A DNA stretch of 7,374 nucleotides from Alphaproteobacteria bacterium (lineage in GTDB: Bacteria; Pseudomonadota; Alphaproteobacteria; JANQSM01), in assembly GCA_028284025.1 (NCBI GenBank), contig JANQSM010000310.1, positions 1-7,374 of the forward strand, in the 5' to 3' direction. This document shows, piece after piece, positions 1 to 6,218 of the stretch. Both the position numbers and the translations under genes were made by a program. Each line of letters begins with the position of its first letter. Within the stretch, counting starts at the first letter, position 1. The notes under the pieces are model-generated. The model saw nothing but the letters and a program-made list of their open reading frames with translations, was not told the origin of the DNA and searched no databases.

Positions 1-808
1 CGTACTCTCTGAAAGCCCAGCGAATTAAACGCTCTGACTCGGTAGATCTGTCGCGTGCGCTGTCAAGGCCATTCACTACCAGAATAACGCGTTTTCTATC
101 TTCTTGTGCGGATCCCACCAGGCCATAGCCAGAAGCTTCCGTATGGCCGGTTTTAACACCATCAGCTCCAATGTTTTTGTACAGCAAAGGATTTCGGTTG
201 CCTTGCTTAATCTCGTTGTACGTATACTCTGTCTCCGCAAACAGGGGATAATATTCAGGAAAGTCGTTTATAAGGTGTCTGGTCAAAATCGCCAGATCTT
301 TCGCCGTTGTTATATGGTCTGGATCTGGCCAGCCGGTAGAGTTTTCAAAATGAGTCGATGTCATGCCCAGTTCTTCTGCCTTGCGGTTCATTTCATCAGC
401 AAAGGATTCTTCACTGCCCATCAACCCTTCTGCCAGAACGATGCAGGCATCATTTCCTGATTGTACAATGATGCCATACAATAGATCTTTCACCTTTACA
501 CGCTTGCCAACTTCGACGAACATTTTAGACCCGCCCTTGCGCCAAGCTTTTTCGCTGACTTCAAATGTATCGTCCATTTTTAAACGGCCATCCTTTAGAT
601 GCTCGAATAGAATATAGATCGTCATAATTTTACTCATTGAGGCGGGGTACATAATCTCATCAGAGTTTTTATTCAGTAAAATTGTACCGGTTGTCGCGTC
701 CACAATCAGCGCATGAGACGCATCTGTTGGAATGGCAAAAGCAGAATTTTGTAACGTAAGTAAAACGAAAAAAGCAGTTAGAACGGTTTTTAAGACTATT
801 CTTTTCAA
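1..808 (-). CDS. dac: D-alanyl-D-alanine carboxypeptidase (S11, PBP5/6-like), 3' end beyond window
   Basis: Periplasmic serine D,D-carboxypeptidase that removes the terminal D-Ala from peptidoglycan stem pentapeptides. The 269 codons present (my translation) show an N-terminal signal peptide (residues 1-25, cleavage likely after SAFA) and all three penicillin-binding motifs: SMSK at 57-60 (nucleophile Ser57, Lys60), SGN at 117-119 and KTG at 219-221. The family is usually about 380-400 residues, so the C-terminal beta domain and membrane-binding amphipathic helix lie outside the window. I chose the TTG at 808 because GAGGGAGA (816-823) sits 7 nt upstream; an in-frame ATG at 835 is only 2 nt after the rlpA stop, has no such site and would put Asp and Glu in front of the signal peptide. 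It is last of the three visible genes of a cell-wall operon. The paralogue letter (dacA/C/D/F) cannot be decided here. Confidence 0.95.
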   Translation of the reverse strand, partial: MKRIVLKTVLTAFFVLLTLQNSAFAIPTDASHALIVDATTGTILLNKNSDEIMYPASMSKIMTIYILFEHLKDGRLKMDDTFEVSEKAWRKGGSKMFVEVGKRVKVKDLLYGIIVQSGNDACIVLAEGLMGSEESFADEMNRKAEELGMTSTHFENSTGWPDPDHITTAKDLAILTRHLINDFPEYYPLFAETEYTYNEIKQGNRNPLLYKNIGADGVKTGHTEASGYGLVGSAQEDRKRVILVVNGLDSARDRSTESERLIRWAFREY

Positions 809-815
809 GAAAAAA

Positions 816-823
816 TCTCCCTC
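816..823 (-). promoter_or_regulatory. Shine-Dalgarno site selecting a TTG start for the carboxypeptidase
   Basis: GAGGGAGA on the minus strand, 7 nt before the TTG at 808. It lies inside the reading frame that would start at the ATG at 835, which argues that the upstream ATG is not the main start. Confidence 0.7.
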
Positions 824-837
824 AATTTTATGCATCC

Positions 838-1686
838 TTAATCATGGATAATCTGTGCATGATTATGACCGTATTGCGCAACCTGTGCAAGCAATTGATT
901 TGCCTGCTCCTTGGATGAAAAAGGTCCAACTCTTACCCGGTATAAAGATTCTCCGTTCACAAATGCTTGCGAAACCCTAACCATATCTTGTGGTGCGAAT
1001 GAAGCCAAGGCTGACCGGGCTTTATTAGCGTTTTTAGCATTGCTAAATGCCCCCGCCTGGATAAATATTTGCTTATCCGGTTTTATTGTTGGGCGATGTG
1101 CCGTATTGATGGCAGAGGGCTTTGGAGCCGGTTTGGGGAAAAGTTGTGCATAACTTGGGGCTCCAGGGATATTTTCAAATAAAGCTAATGTTTCTTCTTG
1201 CATTAGCTCAACCTGAACTTTCGCAAGGCCTTTTTTATCCATATCCAAGGATTTAGCCGCCGCATAAGACAAATCTATGATGCGGTTACCCACAAATGGC
1301 CCCCGATCATTAATACGAACCTTTATAAAACGACCATTTTCAAGGTTGGTAACCTTCACAACACTAGGCAATGGAAGGGTTTTATGGGCTGCGGTGTACG
1401 CATGTTTATTGTAAACCTCCCCATTTGCAGTGTATTTTCCATGAAAATTAGGGCCATACCAGGAAGCAATACCAATTTTATTGTACCCCATCTCAACCCT
1501 CGGAACATGCCACTGGCCGGCGATTTTGTAAGGACTTCCAAGCTTGTATGGCCTGGGTCCACTGTCTCTTCCCATAGACTTTATAGTATGGGCAACGAAC
1601 CGTGTCTCTGAACAGCCAGAAATTGAAATAGGCAATAAAATCAGGAAGATAAATGTGGTAAATAATGCTCTTGATAAACTATTCAT
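838..1686 (-). CDS. rlpA: RlpA septal-ring lytic transglycosylase lipoprotein (DPBB + SPOR)
   Basis: Outer-membrane lipoprotein expected to cleave glycan strands lacking stem peptides and to act at the division site, as known for RlpA. The 282-residue product has a lipobox ISGC with Cys25, followed by Ser at +2, which favours outer-membrane sorting. A double-psi beta-barrel domain spans about 72-163, with GIASWYGPNFHGKYTANGE, the TAAH segment (98-101) and RINDRGPF (124-131), which carries the conserved Asp127. A Pro/Lys-rich linker (about 183-204) leads to a C-terminal SPOR domain (about 205-280; IQAGAFSN, then YRVRVGPFSS), which binds denuded septal peptidoglycan. It starts 25 nt after the mltB stop with GAGG 9 nt upstream (1696-1699), so it is probably cotranscribed. 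Its substrate (denuded glycans) is normally made by amidases; the neighbouring genes do not encode one. Confidence 0.96.
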   Translation of the reverse strand: MNSLSRALFTTFIFLILLPISISGCSETRFVAHTIKSMGRDSGPRPYKLGSPYKIAGQWHVPRVEMGYNKIGIASWYGPNFHGKYTANGEVYNKHAYTAAHKTLPLPSVVKVTNLENGRFIKVRINDRGPFVGNRIIDLSYAAAKSLDMDKKGLAKVQVELMQEETLALFENIPGAPSYAQLFPKPAPKPSAINTAHRPTIKPDKQIFIQAGAFSNAKNANKARSALASFAPQDMVRVSQAFVNGESLYRVRVGPFSSKEQANQLLAQVAQYGHNHAQIIHD

Positions 1687-1711
1687 CCTAAGGCACCTCA
1701 GCAGTTATAAA

Positions 1712-2779
1712 TTATTGAAAAGTCATACTTAATTGCTCATTTTTATTGGATTTATTGTACCGTGTTCCAATTCTGTCGGCAAGTGTCCCTACCGCAATAG
1801 CAAAAAAGTCCGATTTATTCCACTTGAGTGTTGTATCAAAGTTACTGTAAACCATGTAGGCACTACCGCCCTCGGTGGTAACTATGCGGGCATCCAAATC
1901 TCGCGATGGCAAATTTTTGCCATTTTCTTTTCTCACCCCTAGTTTTTGCCATTCAGAAATTGGCTTTTTAACATCGTTTTCAGCAAACTTCTTGTTAAAA
2001 CGAGCGGGTAGTTTTACTTCTCTCCCCCAGGTTTCATCCACTTTCCAGCCAGATCTGGAAAGATAATTGGCGATAGAAGCAAATACATCTTCTTTTGTAC
2101 CCCAAATATCTTTGTGGCCATCACCGTTATAATCTACAGCAAAGCGATTAAAACTGGAGGGCATAAACTGGCATTGGCCCATAGCCCCTGCCCAGGAGCC
2201 TTTCATCTCTGTCGGACCAATATGCCCTTCTTGTTGAATCTTAAGCGCGTTTACAAGCTCTTTTTTGAAGTATTTCTCACGCCGACCATCCCAGATCAAC
2301 GTAGAAAGAGCTGATACCACGTTATAGCCACCGCTGACACGCCCAAAATCCGTTTCAATGCCCCACAAAGCGACAATAAACCGGGGCTGTACTTTATATT
2401 TATCTGCAATCTCATTAAGCAGTTCACGATTTTCTGCAACCCGTTGCCGGGCTTTTTTAACGCGCACATCAGAAACAGTTCGAGATAGATATTGTTGCAG
2501 GGTTAAAGTGAATTCTGGCTGGTTTCGATCTAGTTCAATAATCCGGGTAATAGGTTTATTTGTTTCCCGGAAAGCCTTATCAACAACCCGCTGGTTTATT
2601 CCCTGATCAACAAGATAGGGTTTCAGGTCTTCTTGCACCCAAAGAATAAAGCTTTTACTTCGTTCAACTGTAGGAGAAAGATCTGCTGGATTCTCTTCCT
2701 TGGCAGAAAGCATTAAAGGAGTTGAAAATATAAAGGAAAACGCAATGGCGAACGCCAGCACGGCACGATACTGTTTCAT
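1712..2779 (-). CDS. mltB: MltB-family lytic murein transglycosylase, periplasmic
   Basis: Lytic transglycosylase that cuts the MurNAc-GlcNAc bond of peptidoglycan to give 1,6-anhydro ends. Numbered from the chosen start (355 aa), residues 1-26 form a signal peptide ending LMLSA. There is no lipobox Cys, so unlike E. coli MltB it should be soluble. The catalytic segment ALWGIETDFGR contains the likely acid Glu142; GSWAGAMGQCQFMPSSF (194-210) is the typical second motif. DYNGDGHKDIW (216-226) resembles the calcium-binding EF-hand loop known in E. coli Slt35. No C-terminal peptidoglycan-binding domain is evident. The start at 2779 is preferred to an in-frame ATG 12 nt upstream (2791) because GAGG (2786-2789) is 6 nt before it and overlaps the upstream ATG. 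First gene of the cell-wall operon, transcribed divergently from pgpA. Confidence 0.95.
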   Translation of the reverse strand: MKQYRAVLAFAIAFSFIFSTPLMLSAKEENPADLSPTVERSKSFILWVQEDLKPYLVDQGINQRVVDKAFRETNKPITRIIELDRNQPEFTLTLQQYLSRTVSDVRVKKARQRVAENRELLNEIADKYKVQPRFIVALWGIETDFGRVSGGYNVVSALSTLIWDGRREKYFKKELVNALKIQQEGHIGPTEMKGSWAGAMGQCQFMPSSFNRFAVDYNGDGHKDIWGTKEDVFASIANYLSRSGWKVDETWGREVKLPARFNKKFAENDVKKPISEWQKLGVRKENGKNLPSRDLDARIVTTEGGSAYMVYSNFDTTLKWNKSDFFAIAVGTLADRIGTRYNKSNKNEQLSMTFQ

Positions 2780-2867
2780 AACAAACCTCATGTAATTTTA
2801 ACAATGCAACACTTGATATATTGCCATGATGTTGCGATGCTGTCCATGAAGAAAGCAGGTAACCCAC
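2780..2867. promoter_or_regulatory. Divergent mltB / pgpA promoter region
   Basis: This 88-nt gap must supply leader, and probably promoters, to both divergent units. For pgpA there is TTGATA at 2813-2818 (5 of 6 to the -35 consensus) but only a weak -10 (GATGCT, 2836-2841, 17-nt spacer). For mltB, TGGACA on the minus strand is a fair -35 but has no good -10 at standard spacing. The presence of promoters is inferred from geometry; the exact elements are uncertain. Confidence 0.35.
2786..2789 (-). promoter_or_regulatory. Ribosome binding site deciding the mltB start
   Basis: GAGG, minus strand, 6 nt before the ATG at 2779. Its first G is the last base of the alternative upstream ATG (2791-2789), so that ATG would have to work without this site. 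Confidence 0.6.
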
Positions 2868-3356
2868 ATGTCATATTCCCATAAAAAGTTTATCTACCAC
2901 ACCGTGACGTTTTGTGGCGTTGGGAGTCATGCCCCACGGGTACCGGGTACATTCGGCAGCCTGGCAGCCATTGTGCCTGGAACATTGCTTTTGTATCTGG
3001 GCGGATTTCCTGCCCTTTTTATTGCCACTCTTTTAGTCTTTGGCTTGGGCTGGTATGCGACATCTCAATATATTCAAGGCTTAAAAAATAAGGACGCATC
3101 GGAAATCGTTGTGGATGAAGTCATAGGCATGTGGATTGCTATGATGCCAATAAACCTGGATCTTTCCAGTGTTATCTTAGCTTTTGTGCTTTTCCGCTTT
3201 TTTGATATTGCAAAACCTTGGCCAGTAAGCTGGGCTGATCGTAAGCACAATACATTTGGGATTATTTTTGATGATGTGTTAGCTGGCCTTTTATCTGCGC
3301 TGTGCGTAAATATTATTTATGAGCAACGCCTGTTTTATGATTTGGGAATTTATTAA
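2868..3356 (+). CDS. pgpA: Phosphatidylglycerophosphatase A
   Basis: Inner-membrane phosphatase that converts phosphatidylglycerophosphate to phosphatidylglycerol, the last step of phosphatidylglycerol synthesis. The 162-residue protein is of normal family length and carries the PgpA signatures in order: VPGTFGS (25-31), KDASEIVVDEVIGMW (75-89) with the acidic metal-binding cluster, FRFFDIAKPWPV (109-120) and GIIFDDVLAG (131-140). Hydrophobic stretches at about 33-66, 85-112 and 134-150 fit its membrane location. The start has AGG at 2857-2859, 8 nt upstream. Its stop codon abuts the pncC start, so translational coupling is likely. The pairing with pncC shows no metabolic link beyond shared transcription. 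Confidence 0.95.
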   Translation: MSYSHKKFIYHTVTFCGVGSHAPRVPGTFGSLAAIVPGTLLLYLGGFPALFIATLLVFGLGWYATSQYIQGLKNKDASEIVVDEVIGMWIAMMPINLDLSSVILAFVLFRFFDIAKPWPVSWADRKHNTFGIIFDDVLAGLLSALCVNIIYEQRLFYDLGIY

Positions 3357-3872
3357 ATGTTTTCAGCTGAAATTCTACAAAAATCTGAACAAGTCATCCA
3401 TCTGTTCAATAAAGAAGGCATAAAAATTGTCACTGCCGAATCTTGCACGGGCGGGCTAATTTCTGGTGCTCTTACAGCTATCGCTGGTTCTTCTAATGTG
3501 GTGGAAGGTGGGTATGTTACTTATAGTAATGAAAAGAAAATGGCGGACCTGGGAGTGCGCCCAACAACACTTGAAAATCATGGAGCTGTGAGCCTGCAAA
3601 CAGCAGCAGAAATGGCTATGGGTGCCCTTGAACGGGTCAAAAAATACCATAATGAGGCAGCAAAAATTATCAGCCTTTCTGTTACCGGTATTGCCGGACC
3701 TGCTGGCGGAAGTAAGGAAAAGCCTGTTGGGCTGGTGTATATTGGATTTGCATTTAATTGGGATTCAGATCAAACAAAAACACAAGAATTTAATTTTACT
3801 GGTGATCGGAATAGTATCCGTGAGCAAACCATTCTCGCCGTCCTGGATTTGCTGGCAAAGGTTCGTATTTAG
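3357..3872 (+). CDS. pncC: Nicotinamide-nucleotide amidohydrolase (CinA C-terminal domain protein)
   Basis: Cytoplasmic enzyme that deamidates NMN to nicotinate mononucleotide, feeding NAD salvage. The 171 residues consist only of the CinA C-terminal domain, without the N-terminal MoCF_biosynth/pyrophosphatase half found in full-length CinA. Family motifs are TAESCTGG (26-33), YVTYSNEKK (53-61), SVTGIAGPAGGS (108-119), KPVGLVYIG (122-130) and GDRNSIR (149-155). The ATG begins immediately after the pgpA TAA with only a weak GGGA about 9 nt upstream, so expression probably depends on coupling to pgpA. Its TAG overlaps by 3 nt the TAA of the convergent protease gene. Often annotated as CinA family protein or competence-damage inducible protein. 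Confidence 0.94.
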   Translation: MFSAEILQKSEQVIHLFNKEGIKIVTAESCTGGLISGALTAIAGSSNVVEGGYVTYSNEKKMADLGVRPTTLENHGAVSLQTAAEMAMGALERVKKYHNEAAKIISLSVTGIAGPAGGSKEKPVGLVYIGFAFNWDSDQTKTQEFNFTGDRNSIREQTILAVLDLLAKVRI

Positions 3873-6001
3873 TTTGCATCGCCATGTGCATTGACGAAAT
3901 CAAACCAGTCCTGGTCATTTTCATGGCCGTCGCAATTCGCGTCTGCGGGCTTAAAGACAATACTAATTTCTTCCTCTTCTTCCTTGTCATCTTGCCTGGC
4001 TGCGTTTAATCGAACCAGTAAACGTAGGCGTTCAATTTCATTGCGTGCCTGAGCAGTACGGCCACCGTTAAGAAGAGCATCAGCTGAAGAAACCTTAGCG
4101 TCAGTTTTCTCTGTGGAAAGCGTTTTTGAATGTACTTTTTCTACAGCTTTGCTTTTAGGGGCTTCAACAATTTTATCTTCAGGATTTGCAGAAATATCTA
4201 GCGGTTTTTCGCTTTCTGGCTGCCAGTGAATATCATTTTTTGGTAATGGGGCGGACTGTTTCATCGCAACACTGCTTTTACTGCCTAGTACGTTTTGACC
4301 TTTACTGAGTAAAGATTTAATTTTGGCAGAAGTGTGAACGTACGCATTCATCATCATTTTGCCGCCAATAGTTGTTTTTCTAATAATTTTACCCGCTTTT
4401 TTGACTCCGACAGGGGCTTTCAATAAATTTTCCAATTTAAAGTGTTTTGAATTTAAAGCCCCATGGGTGGGTACTACTTTTTCTTCTTTTGTGGAATCTG
4501 GATTGACATGAGTATCTGCCTCAGCCTCAACTTCCTCTCCACGGGAGATCAGGAATGTTGGGGTTTTACCGTTTTCTTGAAGAATCTCGACGTTTAATTT
4601 GCTCTCATTAGCCTTTAGCAAGTTCTTTTTCTTTTTATGAGCTGGTGGCGCACCCTCTTCTTCCACAGGCGGTATGACTTCCTCTTCCTCAGAGAACTCT
4701 ACACCCCCTGGCCCACCTGGGCGGAAATATGCATTAAAGAATTCTGCCCAGTCACTATCATTTAGGTAATTATCAAAGAAGATATCACCTATAAAAAGTT
4801 TCAGATTCGGGTGAAGAGCTAAAAGTTCATATAAATTCTTATCCAGGTCTTGATCCGGGATTTGTTCAATCATTGCCCGACAGCGAAGACTGGAGGCAAT
4901 TTCAGGTGAATATGTAGCATATGTTCGTTGGCGCAGCTCAAAGCCAGGCATAAAGCCATCACTTTGCCGATAAGTATTATCTACTTCATTTTGCAATGCA
5001 AATGTTTGAGCTTCCAAGATGCCAGCTGGCAGTGTTTCTCTAATCCAGTCTAAGACATTACGCCCATCCCCTTCTTCAACCTCATCAGGAGCAAACAGCG
5101 CTAAATCAACAGCACTCTGATGAAAAGTTGCTTGGGTTCCTCCTAAAATGTGGATTCCAACCAGCTTGAAAACACCATCATCAATGATAAAAGTTCCACC
5201 TCCTGAATCTCCAAGCAGAGTCGCATTGCCATAAGGTGTAAAATCATTATTTTCATAAGGTGCTTGCTGGGTCCCCAGCATCGGTGGTTCAAGGTATCTC
5301 CAGATGCTCCCGGTGGAAGCCTCTGCAACAATGCTCAATCCATATTGAATCGGCTTACGTACTGAATCAGGATTATTCCAGAAATCAGCGATTTGCAAGC
5401 CTCTCACGCCCCCACCATTCTCATTATCGCCAAATTCGTATTGATTTATGCCAAGGGTACCTCCCCCAGCAATTAGAGCTATTTCTCCACGTGTGTTGCT
5501 TTCGCTATCCATTGGTCGGCGATCGGTTAATTGACAAGGAAATACATCACCCGCTATCAATGTTGGGTTCCCACTCGTACTCATGATAGCAATATCTTTA
5601 GTAGAGCTTATCGTTTCTCTGATAATAGTTGTTGAGAAGAGATCCCCTGCCTTATTGAAGAAAATGATTTTATTTCCGCGTGAAGCGGTAGAATGTCTGG
5701 CACCTAACCAGTAAGCCGTGTCAGTCGTTTCATCATATGCTATAAGCGTTACGGTTCCTGACACAATATCCCCAGGTAGCCCGTAAAATGGGTTTGAAGG
5801 ATCTTGCGTATCATTATTGGGGTTTGGACTATCTATAATTATTTTTCCTGTACAGTTTGGCAAATCTCCTGTGATCACAGGATCTAGTGTGTGTCCATCT
5901 TCATTAGGTAAGACTGCTAAACTATTTGCCTTAAGTGGAAAAATAAATAGTGCAACAATTGCCAGAATGGCTGCCAGAGCAGGAGAAGTTCTTGAAGTCA
6001 T
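3869..6001 (-). CDS. Large secreted S1-like serine protease with dockerin-like calcium loops
   Basis: Predicted exported protease of 710 residues; the substrate is unknown. A signal peptide (about 1-28, hydrophobic core 8-22, cleavage near NSLA) precedes a chymotrypsin-like domain to about 325. The proposed triad is His103 (in GARHS, replacing the usual TAAHC), Asp136 (TKDIAIM) and Ser266 (GDSGG); VLDWI (316-320) fits the terminal S1 helix. A degenerate dockerin-like loop (406-417) followed by FFNAYF lies mid-protein. Next come an acidic stretch with PPVEE (437-450), a long charged, probably disordered Lys/Glu-rich region (about 451-680) with a short helical segment (653-670), and a good loop at the C-terminus (687-698). 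Cysteines: 50, 156, 374, 690. The start is backed by GGAAGG (6008-6013), 6 nt upstream. It is a paralogue of the adjacent smaller protease. Fold is supported by motifs only; activity is inferred. Confidence 0.85.
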   Translation of the reverse strand: MTSRTSPALAAILAIVALFIFPLKANSLAVLPNEDGHTLDPVITGDLPNCTGKIIIDSPNPNNDTQDPSNPFYGLPGDIVSGTVTLIAYDETTDTAYWLGARHSTASRGNKIIFFNKAGDLFSTTIIRETISSTKDIAIMSTSGNPTLIAGDVFPCQLTDRRPMDSESNTRGEIALIAGGGTLGINQYEFGDNENGGGVRGLQIADFWNNPDSVRKPIQYGLSIVAEASTGSIWRYLEPPMLGTQQAPYENNDFTPYGNATLLGDSGGGTFIIDDGVFKLVGIHILGGTQATFHQSAVDLALFAPDEVEEGDGRNVLDWIRETLPAGILEAQTFALQNEVDNTYRQSDGFMPGFELRQRTYATYSPEIASSLRCRAMIEQIPDQDLDKNLYELLALHPNLKLFIGDIFFDNYLNDSDWAEFFNAYFRPGGPGGVEFSEEEEVIPPVEEEGAPPAHKKKKNLLKANESKLNVEILQENGKTPTFLISRGEEVEAEADTHVNPDSTKEEKVVPTHGALNSKHFKLENLLKAPVGVKKAGKIIRKTTIGGKMMMNAYVHTSAKIKSLLSKGQNVLGSKSSVAMKQSAPLPKNDIHWQPESEKPLDISANPEDKIVEAPKSKAVEKVHSKTLSTEKTDAKVSSADALLNGGRTAQARNEIERLRLLVRLNAARQDDKEEEEEISIVFKPADANCDGHENDQDWFDFVNAHGDAN
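3908..3943 (-). repeat. Dockerin-like Ca-binding loop, C-terminus of the large protease
   Basis: Encodes residues 687-698 (DANCDGHENDQD), with acidic or Asn ligands at loop positions 1, 3, 5, 9 and 12, followed by WFDF. NDQDWFDF is identical in the small protease; the corresponding 24-nt segments (3896-3919 and 6327-6350) match at 21 positions, and all three differences are synonymous. Confidence 0.75.
4751..4786 (-). repeat. Degenerate dockerin-like loop inside the large protease
   Basis: Encodes residues 406-417 (DIFFDNYLNDSD). Positions 1, 5, 9 and 12 keep Asp or Asn, but position 3 is Phe and the usual Gly at 6 is Asn, so calcium binding may be weak or lost. The following WAEFFNAYF ends with the same six residues (FFNAYF) as the second loop of the small protease. 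Confidence 0.6.
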
Positions 6002-6007
6002 TTTTTT

Positions 6008-6013
6008 CCTTCC
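6008..6013 (-). promoter_or_regulatory. Ribosome binding site of the large protease
   Basis: GGAAGG on the minus strand, separated by six A residues from the ATG at 6001. Confidence 0.65.
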
Positions 6014-6051
6014 GTGCTTCTTTGTTTAAAAAAGAAACAACTTCCCCTATC

Positions 6052-6080
6052 ATTAAAGTTTGACTAATAAAGATTAACAA
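6052..6080 (-). promoter_or_regulatory. Candidate sigma70-type promoter of the large protease
   Basis: On the minus strand TTGTTA (6075-6080) and TTTAAT (6052-6057) are 17 nt apart, matching 4 of 6 and 5 of 6 consensus bases. Initiation near 6045 would give a leader of about 43 nt. The location between the upstream gene's terminator and the start codon is right, but the region is very AT-rich and such matches arise easily. Confidence 0.4.
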
Positions 6081-6150
6081 ATGGTTAACAAAGTCGATAG
6101 CGTCATGTTTTTTAAACATTTTATATTAAATTACAGAAAATACAGGAAAG

Positions 6151-6184
6151 AAAAAAGGCTTGCATCGTAGTATGCAAGCCTTTT
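6151..6184. terminator. Rho-independent terminator of the small protease gene (near-symmetrical)
   Basis: Perfect 13-bp inverted repeat (6153-6165 with 6172-6184, core GGCTTGCAT/ATGCAAGCC) around a 6-nt loop. Read on the minus strand it is followed by TTTTTT then CTTT, about 35 nt after the small protease stop. On the plus strand it also ends in TTTT, so it may work both ways, but no plus-strand gene reads into it. Confidence 0.9.
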
Positions 6185-6218
6185 AGAACTGACAAATATT
6201 ATTCTTTAAAGATACAAT

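Noticed and set aside
104..617. Plus-strand open frames at 104-460 and 363-617
   Set aside because: They lie antisense to the carboxypeptidase frame, which carries all three penicillin-binding motifs; their translations show no recognisable domain.
2806..2835. GCAACA / TGTTGC inverted repeat in the mltB-pgpA gap
   Set aside because: Only 6 bp arms with 18 nt between; no known operator matched, so not listed as a binding site.
6105..6119. Inverted repeat ATGTTT-TTT-AAACAT upstream of the large protease
   Set aside because: Short, AT-only apart from one pair, in an AT-rich gap; could be an operator but nothing distinguishes it from chance.
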